This document shows, one piece after another, positions 1 through 8,289 of a stretch of 64,000 bases of DNA. Under the pieces are notes generated by a model. That model did no database searches, had not been told where the DNA came from, and worked only from the letters and a program-made list of their open reading frames with translations. The DNA lies in NCBI GenBank assembly GCA_002422315.1, contig DIUJ01000068.1, positions 46,344-110,343 on the forward strand. The letters run 5' to 3'. This DNA is from Bacteroidetes bacterium UBA6161. Lineage in GTDB: Bacteria; Bacteroidota; Bacteroidia; NS11-12g; UBA955. Numbering within the stretch: the stretch's first letter is position 1; every line of letters starts with the position of its first letter. The translations under genes and the position numbers were made by a program.

Positions 1-882
1 CCTTCAGCTATTGATTACATTGATAATTCTGCGATGGCTGTTTTATCAGCACGCCCGGAATTGGGCTACATTTTAGAAACTGGCACAAGCTTGTCAGCTC
101 CTTTAACCGCAAATTTAGCTGCAAAAATTTTAAAAGAATATCCTCATATAAATGCTCAAACAGTTAAAGCACTTATTATAAATGGTGCATCTTTAAATAA
201 TATTCAATTTCCAAAACAGGTTAGTCATTTACTTAATGTTACAGCCGGTAACGGTTTTGTTGATGTTGAAGAAAGTTTGTTTTCCAATGAAAATAGAGCC
301 ACATTGATTTTGGAAGATGAGATTTCCAATACTGATCTAAAGATTTACCCAATAAACTTCCCTAAGTATTTAGTTGAACATGATTTAGGTCGTAAGAAAG
401 GATTGGTAAAAATTACTGCAACATTGTGTTTTAGTTTCGAACCAATATTAAATAACCAACTATCATACAATCCTATTCATATGGCATTTAGTTTTTTCAA
501 GAACCATAGTGCTGATGAAATTAATGCGAAAAATGATGATTTTAATTCGAAACTAAGGTCTTCACTATCTTGGTCACAAAACGGTAGAAACGTTTCCAAA
601 CCAATTCCGTTTTCTAATTCTCAGAAAATCAATTTTACTATTGATTTGAACCATTTAGTTACAGAAAATCAAGTGTTGAAATTAGCCGTTCATTGCAAGG
701 TTTCAACTCAAATTGTTGGTGGTTTACCAGCAGGTTATCCAAAGCAATTTCCATTTTCAATGGCTATAACTATAGAAGAAAATACTAAAAAGAAATCAGG
801 CAAACTTTATGATGAACTGCGTGCAATAAACAACTTAGAAGTAATTAGTGATATTGAACTGGACAGTTCTATTGATGTATAA
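1..882 (+). CDS. S8 family (subtilisin-like) serine peptidase, C-terminal part
   Basis: The frame is open from the first base of the window, so the 5' part of the gene lies outside. About 30 residues in is the subtilase active-site Ser motif GTSLSAP (family consensus GTSMAAP), followed by the usual helix and an 'ALIINGAS' segment. The remaining ~220 residues look beta-rich and are not recognised. The Asp and His of the triad would lie upstream of the window. The stop is 3 bp from the stop of a convergent AAA ATPase gene. Subtilase plus AAA ATPase is the composition of IetS/IetA-type antiphage and plasmid-stability pairs, though those are usually co-directional, so the pairing here is inference. 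Confidence 0.85.
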   Translation, partial: PSAIDYIDNSAMAVLSARPELGYILETGTSLSAPLTANLAAKILKEYPHINAQTVKALIINGASLNNIQFPKQVSHLLNVTAGNGFVDVEESLFSNENRATLILEDEISNTDLKIYPINFPKYLVEHDLGRKKGLVKITATLCFSFEPILNNQLSYNPIHMAFSFFKNHSADEINAKNDDFNSKLRSSLSWSQNGRNVSKPIPFSNSQKINFTIDLNHLVTENQVLKLAVHCKVSTQIVGGLPAGYPKQFPFSMAITIEENTKKKSGKLYDELRAINNLEVISDIELDSSIDV

Positions 883-885
883 ATC

Positions 886-1911
886 TTACTTATTGAGTGC
901 TTGTTTTTCAGCTTCAACAAGTTCCTTCCATATTTGAGTATCAATTTTGCCACTCAATTTTTTTTCAGGTTCTTTTGCTGCAAATAAGCTTCTTTTAATG
1001 GCAGTAATCAATGTTTTTTGAATGCTGTAGTAGGAAAGACCCAGGCATTCTTTTATTATTTTGTTCGCAATAATTTTTTTGTCAAATGAGAATACACCAT
1101 TCTTCAGGGTTAATGCAATTAACTCTTGTATCTCCTTTTCATTCGGCAATTTAAATTCAATGATATTATCAAATCTTCTAATCAAGGCTTCATCAAGCAT
1201 ATCTTTTTGATTTGTAGCAGCTATAACGATACTACTTTGCGGTAGGTAATCAAAAAGTTGAAGAATTGTGTTTACAACTCGTTTCATCTCTCCGTGATCT
1301 TGGCTATAATCTCTTATTTTTCCAAGACTATCAAATTCATCTAAAAATATGATACAATCTTCTATCGCAGCTTTCTTGAAGATTTTAGATAGGTTTTTGC
1401 TTGTTTCACCTAATTTCGAAGAAACAATAGCCCCGAGATTAATAACAACCATCATTTTCTTTAACTCTCCTGCAATAACATAAGAAGCCAGTGTTTTTCC
1501 GCAACCGGAAGGTCCGTACATTAAAACTTTATTGGCTACAGGCAACTCAAACCTTCTAAGGATTTCAATCTTTTGGTGTTCTTCAATGAAAAATTTTAGC
1601 TCGTTTTTTACACTTCCCTCTGCAATAATATTTTCAAGTGTATAGTCCGATGTTACTTTCTCAAGAATTAATTCAGCAATTTCTCTGTCATCCAACTTCT
1701 GGTAATAATTGTCAGAGCCAACTTTGGTAAGCGTGTTTGTGCCTTGCTGTTTTATTGCATCTTTCAGTATAGATTGGAGCTGAATTGCAAAATTTAGTTT
1801 TTTAGTTTTCTTTGAATGTTCAATAAGTTCATTGAGTACAGACAATAGCCTTTCCTGGTCATTTTCAAGACCGAATTTGGCTATATCTTTTATGTATTCA
1901 AACTGACTCAT
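886..1911 (-). CDS. AAA family ATPase (IetA-like), partner of the S8 peptidase
   Basis: A single AAA+ module of 341 residues. Walker A is GPSGCGKT (133-140), Walker B IFLDEFD (188-194), sensor 1 is AATN (231-234) and the arginine-finger region is RRFD (245-248). The N-terminal ~125 residues are helical and probably bind substrate or partner. No signal peptide or membrane segment is visible, so it is cytoplasmic. AAA proteins of this size and layout often neighbour subtilases, where they are thought to control or feed the protease; that role is inferred here. The gene converges on the subtilase gene with only 3 bp between stops, so the two are transcribed independently and their transcripts would overlap at the 3' ends. 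The 274 bp upstream (1912-2185) shows no gene. Confidence 0.85.
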   Translation of the reverse strand: MSQFEYIKDIAKFGLENDQERLLSVLNELIEHSKKTKKLNFAIQLQSILKDAIKQQGTNTLTKVGSDNYYQKLDDREIAELILEKVTSDYTLENIIAEGSVKNELKFFIEEHQKIEILRRFELPVANKVLMYGPSGCGKTLASYVIAGELKKMMVVINLGAIVSSKLGETSKNLSKIFKKAAIEDCIIFLDEFDSLGKIRDYSQDHGEMKRVVNTILQLFDYLPQSSIVIAATNQKDMLDEALIRRFDNIIEFKLPNEKEIQELIALTLKNGVFSFDKKIIANKIIKECLGLSYYSIQKTLITAIKRSLFAAKEPEKKLSGKIDTQIWKELVEAEKQALNK

Positions 1912-2185
1912 TGTTTAAAAACTATGGCACAAAGATAATTGATTTAAATCGAAAATCAGAATCAATAAGGCCTTTTTTGAAAACCTGTGCTTTATGTCTA
2001 TTTATGTGAATATTGTCAATTATAGAGCGACTAATGGTGTATTAATGTGCCTCTATTTTTACGAATAAACTCATTGGAAAATCTGTTGTTTGAAGATATT
2101 ATACTAAAAAAAACATATCTCTATAAGAAAAAGAATTGGCTAAAAACATTACTTTTTTGAGGCATATACAGCAAGTTCGTTAGTT

Positions 2186-4606
2186 TTACCTCATCAAATG
2201 CACAGATATATTTTCTGTAACAGATCTAAAAGGTGCAGCACCAGTTTCAATTGAATTGAAAGTTACACGTACAATATATACCCCAGATTGGACTTGTTGT
2301 CCTTTGTATGACCCGTCCCATGCTGCTTGCGGGTCTTGGCTATCGAAGAGGAGTTCTCCCCAACGGTTATAGACGGTCATTCTTGATACTATCCAGCCTT
2401 CTGCAACTGGTCTGTAGGTGTCGTTTTTTCCGTCTCCATTGGGAGAAAATGAATTGGGCATGTATATACCGTATTGTTTGAAATAGGGCATGCACTCACT
2501 TATTTCTTCACATTCTCCCCGGGTAACTCTCACAGCAAAAAGCCCATTGTATGGTGGATGGAAATCTTGCGAATCTGCTCCTTCAACAGTTGTGAAATTG
2601 TTGTTACAATCATACCACTGATAATTTGCTCCCGAAGGCAATGCCCTCAAAATGGGTAAACGCTCTTCAATTCTTGCAACAATGGGAGGATAAAACGAAA
2701 TTTCTACAGTAGATAAACTATCACAACCTTCAGTTGTACTTAGTGTATCAGTATATCTACCCTCACTATTTAAGATTCTACCATTAAAATTGTAGGTCTC
2801 GCCCTCACAAAGAAAAACGGGTAGAATAAACTCAGGTGCAGGGGTGACAGTGATGTTGGTAGTAACAATACTATCACAACCCTCAGTAGTTTTAATTGTG
2901 TCCACATAAGTGCCGCTTTCCCAGTATTCGTTGTTTGCAATGCTATAGCTTTGACCTGCGCAAATAGTTACATCAATCAATGTGTCTGGAGGAGGCAATA
3001 CAATAAGGTGGGTATAGACAATGCTATCGCAACCCTGATAGGAAGTAAACGTATCGAGAAAATCGCCACTAACTGAGTGTTCTTTATTGCCCACCCAAAA
3101 GCTAGAACCTGAGCAAATAATTAGGGTATCGTTGCTCACAAAAGTGTCTGTGCAATTGGCGAATTTGCATATAAATCCATTTTGATAGCCTTTAGCAATA
3201 AGGGTTTTGGAGGAATCTCCGGGGTCAAATTCAACTGTGTCTGCAAAAACACCTGCCACATAGAGTGCTCCATAAGAACCCTTATACACGGCATTGCCTC
3301 TATCATTCATTTTTCCTCCCATACTTTTTGCCCATACAAACTCTCCAAGACTATCATACTGGGCAACAAAAATATCTGTAGCTCCGTTAGAAGTTAAAAA
3401 GTAATTATTTGAGTTTGGGTCAAAATCAACTGTGTTAGAAAAATATCCGACTAGTAATATGTTATTTTGATTGTCAATAGTTAGACTAGATAATGTAGCA
3501 AACATTAGATTAGATTCAGACGCAAAATGTTTTACCCAATTTAGTTGTCCATTCGAATCGTATTTAGCTAAAAATAAATCAAAAGCATTTGGTTTATTTG
3601 ATGTTAAGCGATAGTTGCTTATTCCTGTGTCTAGATTTATTGTTCCAGTAAACCTACCCCAAGCAATTACTTCTCCGCTATTATTAGTTCCTGATATAAT
3701 AAAAGGATTACTATTTGAATTAGTTATTTGTTTAACCCATTTAAAATCACCCCATATATCTAATTTTAGTATAAACTGATTGGAATTATTTATAGGTGAG
3801 GAGGTTAGTATCTCCCCCTCAAAATCAACTATACCTCTAAAATGTCCTGAAATAATTACATTATCAAATGAATCTATGCTTAGACTTGATGACCACTCAT
3901 CACCAGTTCCCCCATATTTTTTTGCCCATTTGAATTCTCCTTCTGAGTTTAACTTTAAAATAAAAATATCATTATTACTTCCTGCCGAAGTTAATCTGAA
4001 TTCGATTAATGTATCTGGATTAAAGTCAATAGACCTTTTAAACCATCCAGAAATGTAGATATTAGAATGTTTGTCAATTTTCAATAATGGCCATAAGATT
4101 GTAGAGTTATTTTCGATTGCGTTTGTTTTCTTTACCCAAATAAAACCCCCATTTTGATTAATTTTCAAAACAAAAAGTTCTCTTGAATTTGTTTTTGTAG
4201 ATAAAACATTTGAACCGCCACTAGGATTAAAATCTATATTCCCAATAAACTCTCCCGCAATAACAAGGTGTCCAACAGTATCAATTGCAATGGAAACAGC
4301 TTTGGAGCTTGTGTTTGAACCAACTACACCAACCTTTTTTGCCCAAACAAAATTTCCATTCTTATCTAATTTAGAAATAAATCCTAAACTAGTGCTTACT
4401 GTATTTAATAAAAAGGAGTTTTCTCCTGGGTCAAAATCGACTATACCATTAAAAGCGCCCACACTATATACATTCCCAGAGTCATCTATCACCATACTAT
4501 AGATTTGCGCATTATCCCCCTCAAACCCCTTTACCCATTGCATATTTTGAGCATTAGTAATTGTTGCAAAGAGTATGAATAGATACAGAGAAAGTGCTTT
4601 TTTCAT
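2186..4606 (-). CDS. Secreted beta-propeller-like protein with T9SS type B sorting domain
   Basis: 806 residues. A Sec signal peptide (about 1-19, ending TNA) is followed by about seven repeats to ~residue 480 of the SBBP type, each with a 'DFDPG/DFNP' turn and a segment of the form 'ILKLNSxGxFxWAKxxGG'. Next come three ~70-residue Cys-containing beta repeats ('GCDSIV'). The C-terminal ~90 residues begin 'PNSFSPNGDGKNDTY' and contain 'VYNRWGELLFDS', the classic CHU_C/T9SS type B sorting domain. The product is expected at the cell surface or released. It lies 102 bp downstream of a Gly-rich T9SS gene on the same strand, with a hairpin terminator between, so it is probably expressed partly on its own. 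The function is unknown; adhesion or matrix roles are typical but unproven. Confidence 0.85.
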   Translation of the reverse strand: MKKALSLYLFILFATITNAQNMQWVKGFEGDNAQIYSMVIDDSGNVYSVGAFNGIVDFDPGENSFLLNTVSTSLGFISKLDKNGNFVWAKKVGVVGSNTSSKAVSIAIDTVGHLVIAGEFIGNIDFNPSGGSNVLSTKTNSRELFVLKINQNGGFIWVKKTNAIENNSTILWPLLKIDKHSNIYISGWFKRSIDFNPDTLIEFRLTSAGSNNDIFILKLNSEGEFKWAKKYGGTGDEWSSSLSIDSFDNVIISGHFRGIVDFEGEILTSSPINNSNQFILKLDIWGDFKWVKQITNSNSNPFIISGTNNSGEVIAWGRFTGTINLDTGISNYRLTSNKPNAFDLFLAKYDSNGQLNWVKHFASESNLMFATLSSLTIDNQNNILLVGYFSNTVDFDPNSNNYFLTSNGATDIFVAQYDSLGEFVWAKSMGGKMNDRGNAVYKGSYGALYVAGVFADTVEFDPGDSSKTLIAKGYQNGFICKFANCTDTFVSNDTLIICSGSSFWVGNKEHSVSGDFLDTFTSYQGCDSIVYTHLIVLPPPDTLIDVTICAGQSYSIANNEYWESGTYVDTIKTTEGCDSIVTTNITVTPAPEFILPVFLCEGETYNFNGRILNSEGRYTDTLSTTEGCDSLSTVEISFYPPIVARIEERLPILRALPSGANYQWYDCNNNFTTVEGADSQDFHPPYNGLFAVRVTRGECEEISECMPYFKQYGIYMPNSFSPNGDGKNDTYRPVAEGWIVSRMTVYNRWGELLFDSQDPQAAWDGSYKGQQVQSGVYIVRVTFNSIETGAAPFRSVTENISVHLMR

Positions 4607-4649
4607 AGTTAGCTTGTTTCAAAAGTAGTGAATATAATTTAAAAAATAA

Positions 4650-4684
4650 ACCATCTCCTATTCTTTCATTGAATAAGAGATGGT
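4650..4684 (-). terminator. Rho-independent terminator after the 892-residue Gly-rich gene
   Basis: An inverted repeat pairs ACCATCTC-TATTC with GAATA-GAGATGGT around a 7-base loop. On the minus strand it is followed by a T-rich run. It lies between two minus-strand T9SS genes. Confidence 0.6.
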
Positions 4685-4708
4685 AAAAAATAGCATATAG
4701 TTGCCTTT

Positions 4709-7387
4709 CTAAAGCACTATTATCTTGTGTATTTCAACTTTATTATCCATACTGACTTTAAGCAAATATACTCCTGCTGCCAGATTAAAGGTAGTGCGCC
4801 CTTTTGCGCTGCTTGTTTGAATAAGTCTTCCATCAACCGTATAGAGTTCGTAAGCAATATCACCCATTTCAGGAGAATTAGGAGTTGATACAATTGTAAC
4901 TCCACCGCCAACAGGGTCAATAAGTAAGCTTACATTTACCAAATTGTTGTCTTGGATTTTTTCAAAGTATTTTTTTTGGTTTTCGGGTCTAATCAAGGGC
5001 GCAAAGTCTTCATCCTCAAAAAATTCAAAATCTTCTTCGCCATCCATCCCTTCTTCACCGTCTTCTCCTTCTTCACCAGTTACTTCGTCATATTCAATAG
5101 GCTCTCTTGGACCATAGGGATTTAAGCCACTTCCACTCCAGCTACCAGCTCCCGAAAACCTGTAATTATAATAACAGTTTGAAGTTTCAACACGTGATTT
5201 GCTAGGGTCATCAAAATCAGTTAAAACGCCTACTTGGGTTGGGTAAACTTCTGGTTCATATTCAAAAAGTTTCCAAGTGTTAGTACCATCGTAAAAAGAT
5301 ATTATGGTCTTTGAGCCAGTCATAGAAACCACATTTGCTCCAACTCCAAGATATGAAATTCCAGGTTTGTAGCCAACTAAATCTGTAATACCTAACATTT
5401 TTTTAACCATAATGTCATATAAACTACCATCCCTCATATAACAGTTGAATCTAATATTTGGACTACCTGTTTGAGTGTAATATAAAACTTGTTGACCATG
5501 ATGACTTTCTTCGTAATAGACAGGAAAGCTTGAGCCATTTGTAGGGTCGATAAATCTAAAGTTATTAGCATCTGCTTGAATACCAGATGTTCCGTTGAGC
5601 GAATATAATTGTTCAAACACTTTATTACAATTGCATATTTCTATTGTATATGAAGGGGGAGGGGGTTGACAAAAAGTCCATTTATTGCTTCCCAAGTTAC
5701 ATGCGATTAGAGCATCAACAGTAGTTAAACTTAATCCATCATAATAATTATTTGCCAAAGGAAGGGTTAAATACTTCGTTGAATATCCTCCTATTCCTCC
5801 TCTTCCTGCTCTTCCTCCTTTGATACTAACTTTAGAGGAAAGAGATTGGTTTCCAGTTGAGTTTTTCATAATCCAAATAGTTCCGCTGTTTCCTCCGTTA
5901 CCTCCATCACCTCCTTGCGCACCAACGCCACTTAAACCTGTACCGCCAACACCTCCAGATGGAACAATATCTCCTGAATTACAACCACCTGCTGTACCAT
6001 CCCCACCATTTCCACCTCTTCCTCCATCTCCACCTGTTTGTCCTGTCCTTCCGTTTTCTCCATCTACAAAAAGAAACTTAGTGCTTACATTAACTATGTA
6101 TGATTTTGCTTTTAATAATATTATTCCACCACCTCGAGCAGCAGGGGCGGCTTTTCCACCAGGGTTACCGTCAAAACCAGAAAAGCCAGGTTGTGCCTGA
6201 AAAGGAGCTGGAAGAAATGTTTCTAATGAATTTACACCACCATCACCTCCATATCCACCTGCACCTGCTCCGTCACCTCCACTAATTCCAGGCAAGCCTG
6301 CATCACCCATTCGCAATGTTGTCCAATTACTAGACCTATCAGGGTCACTTGGCGAATATATTTCTACATCATTAAAATCAGTATTTGTGCCTTGATCGCG
6401 GTTGCTATCATCTGGCCCCTCTCCGTTATCTCCATTTCTTATATTAGTTAGTGGATTTGCTGTTAAATTGAGATCATCAAAACTAAATTCTAATGCAGAA
6501 CCTCCCCCAGTTTTGCATAAATATCCATGTTTATTAATATCATTTATATCAATTGGAGGATCTGTCCCTGCTGGCATAGGAACACCATTTCCTGGAGTAT
6601 ATGCATTATCAATTGGGCCTGCATGAGGTCCACCAGGCCAACCACCATTTGCTGAAGAGTTTTTTGCTGGAGCTGCATTTCCTACCCCTCCTTGCCCAAT
6701 TAGAGGAGTGCTACTAGACCAACCAACATGATATCCTTTTGCTGCAGAATTAATTATACCACCATTGAAATTTAATTCATTTGCAACAATCAATGCTGTA
6801 ATCCCACCAGTTCCATCTTCATGGTCATAAGGACGACAAGTTAGTTCTCCTCCTGGATCCAAATCCATATCCCAATAAATGGGAACTCTGCTAATTTGTA
6901 TTCTATCATTAGCAGTTACTGAGAAAGTCGGAAGCCCGTAAGGAGCAACAACCCTTAATATTTTTGTAGAACAATTATATGAAACAATGGTAACCCTTGT
7001 GTGATTTCCAACAGTAGTGGTTCCAGATGTAGTATGGTCTTCCATCTGAATCAATAAACACCATTTGTCACTACTAAATGCTAAACTACAAGGATGGATA
7101 TAGTTTGGAACATCATCCCAATCTTTTGGAGGAGCAATTTCAATATCATATATATCTGGAGAAGAACTGACTAGGGTAATATCTAAAACTCTTGCCCTGT
7201 TATCATCCGTATATACTTTTGTGTTTATTGCAATACTTGAAGCATCAACTTCTGGATTTCCTGAACCGGAAGGCCAACCTGCAAACTGACCTAGAACGTT
7301 TGAAGCAAAAAACATAAATAATGTTAGAACTGGATAATATTTGTAACCACCAATCTTGCTTTTTAATAATCGTATTTTATTTTTCAT
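4709..7387 (-). CDS. Glycine-rich secreted surface protein, T9SS type A
   Basis: 892 residues. The N-terminus is basic with a hydrophobic segment ending in 'SNVLGQ', a plausible signal peptide. Residues ~30-230 form a beta-rich domain shared with the 835-residue protein at 10057-12564 (common features: 'DNRAxV', 'LLIQM', 'CRP..DGTGGI'). The middle third is a low-complexity Gly-rich region of GGxGG type ('GGDGGRGGNGGDG'), followed by a further beta domain, an acidic Glu/Asp stretch ('EEGEDGEEGMDGEED') and a C-terminal T9SS type A domain ('LYTVDGRLIQ ... GVYLLKVS'). It is probably an extracellular structural or adhesive protein. Upstream lies the first copy of a duplicated regulatory block. The paralog is much more diverged than the non-coding blocks. 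Confidence 0.85.
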   Translation of the reverse strand: MKNKIRLLKSKIGGYKYYPVLTLFMFFASNVLGQFAGWPSGSGNPEVDASSIAINTKVYTDDNRARVLDITLVSSSPDIYDIEIAPPKDWDDVPNYIHPCSLAFSSDKWCLLIQMEDHTTSGTTTVGNHTRVTIVSYNCSTKILRVVAPYGLPTFSVTANDRIQISRVPIYWDMDLDPGGELTCRPYDHEDGTGGITALIVANELNFNGGIINSAAKGYHVGWSSSTPLIGQGGVGNAAPAKNSSANGGWPGGPHAGPIDNAYTPGNGVPMPAGTDPPIDINDINKHGYLCKTGGGSALEFSFDDLNLTANPLTNIRNGDNGEGPDDSNRDQGTNTDFNDVEIYSPSDPDRSSNWTTLRMGDAGLPGISGGDGAGAGGYGGDGGVNSLETFLPAPFQAQPGFSGFDGNPGGKAAPAARGGGIILLKAKSYIVNVSTKFLFVDGENGRTGQTGGDGGRGGNGGDGTAGGCNSGDIVPSGGVGGTGLSGVGAQGGDGGNGGNSGTIWIMKNSTGNQSLSSKVSIKGGRAGRGGIGGYSTKYLTLPLANNYYDGLSLTTVDALIACNLGSNKWTFCQPPPPSYTIEICNCNKVFEQLYSLNGTSGIQADANNFRFIDPTNGSSFPVYYEESHHGQQVLYYTQTGSPNIRFNCYMRDGSLYDIMVKKMLGITDLVGYKPGISYLGVGANVVSMTGSKTIISFYDGTNTWKLFEYEPEVYPTQVGVLTDFDDPSKSRVETSNCYYNYRFSGAGSWSGSGLNPYGPREPIEYDEVTGEEGEDGEEGMDGEEDFEFFEDEDFAPLIRPENQKKYFEKIQDNNLVNVSLLIDPVGGGVTIVSTPNSPEMGDIAYELYTVDGRLIQTSSAKGRTTFNLAAGVYLLKVSMDNKVEIHKIIVL

Positions 7388-7530
7388 AATGACTTTTATT
7401 TAGTTAAACTCAACTGTCTAACAAAGACAGTAATTAAAATTTCAAATTGAGAACTTATACTCCCAATTTGCTTTGTAATTTTAGTAGCTATAAGAATTGC
7501 ACGAACCAAAGAAATCATGCATTTTATAAA

Positions 7531-7871
7531 TTCGTTTTCATAGTCCTTTTTCGGACAGCGAACAATGTGGTAAATAGCTATATTATTAAAATGAGAACTA
7601 AAAAGGACAAAACAGCAAATTCTGCGGCAAGCATAATTGAATCTGCCATAATAGTAATGAACTCTACTGACTTGGTCGGTTGCCGAGCAGCTGTTCTGTC
7701 CTTCTCCATGGGGTCTTGAATAGCTAATTCAATTTCCTATAGAGGCAAGTTTTTATAAGCTTATTTGCAATACAAATTACAGTTAATAAACATTAGATTA
7801 CCAAACATATTGAATGAATAAAACAAATTTCAGGAAATTCCCTGAGATAAACTCTCAGGAAATTTCCTGAA
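7531..7871. repeat. Duplicated non-coding regulatory block, copy A
   Basis: About 340 bp nearly identical (by eye above 90%) and in the same orientation to 12935-13274. It lies between a leftward Gly-rich T9SS gene and a decayed rightward histidine-kinase locus, exactly matching the position of copy B. It ends in the double palindrome described separately. The centre holds further pairing segments (AAGGACAAAACAGC near 7600 with GCTGTTCTGTCCTT near 7695; CGGCAA with TTGCCG), so the transcript may be structured. No conserved ORF runs through both copies. The bases 7388-7530 upstream hold nothing I recognise. Confidence 0.85.
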
Positions 7872-7872
7872 T
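7828..7872. promoter_or_regulatory. Double palindromic operator, copy A
   Basis: Two near-identical dyads, TTCAGGAAATTCCCTGAG and CTCAGGAAATTTCCTGAA, are separated by a short spacer, and together they form a 20 bp stem with a TAAAC loop. The same arrangement at 13230-13274 precedes an intact two-component operon. It is a likely dimer-binding site pair, plausibly for the NarL-type regulator encoded at 15184-15855; that assignment is inference. Confidence 0.6.
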
Positions 7873-7924
7873 ATTTTTTAATTTAACTCCTGTTTTAAGG
7901 AGTATTTATATTTCATTTCATAGT

Positions 7925-8095
7925 AAAAAAATAAAAACTATGACTCTGCCACTCACCTGTAATTGTAAAAATTGGACTGTAAAACAAAAAATAGTTCTTA
8001 ATACTATTGGAATGGTTCAACATGATATTGTTTGATATCATTCAGTTGTATTCTAAAACTTGAAGCAGAGAGTGGGTAAATTGATTAAACCTTTA
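7925..8095 (+). pseudogene. Decayed remnant of the two-component operon (histidine kinase fragment)
   Basis: About 60 bp after operator copy A there is an 'AAAACTATGACT' start-like sequence matching the start of the gene at 13342. Bases ~7995-8085 then align with the kinase gene around 14605-14700: both carry 'ATTGGAATGG' and 'CTAAAACTTGAAGCAGAGAGTGG', which encode the phospho-acceptor His region. Roughly 1.2 kb is deleted relative to the intact operon and the frame is broken. The stretch 8096-8289 has no recognisable feature. Confidence 0.65.
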
Positions 8096-8289
8096 CCCAG
8101 GAAAATTAATTACTACATTATCAAATGGAAATCTTTAATTTCCATTCTTTGTGTAGGGTTTAGCTTTTTGCAAAATTATTCCGCTACCTCATGTTGCAGG
8201 AATATTTACTCTATTTTTAAGGAATTTTGAGAAGTTTTTTCTCTCGTTCCTATTTCACAAGTTGTTAAAAGAAAAGTTAGCAAAGGGAG

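Noticed and set aside
5820..6200. Pro-rich frame on the plus strand inside the Gly-rich gene
   Set aside because: It is the antisense reading of GGxGG codons; the minus gene is well supported.
7591..7719. Possible small proteins on either strand of regulatory block copy A (43 codons on plus, 42 codons with a hydrophobic end on minus)
   Set aside because: In copy B single substitutions introduce stops in both frames near their starts, so neither reading is conserved. The minus frame could be revisited if expression is seen.
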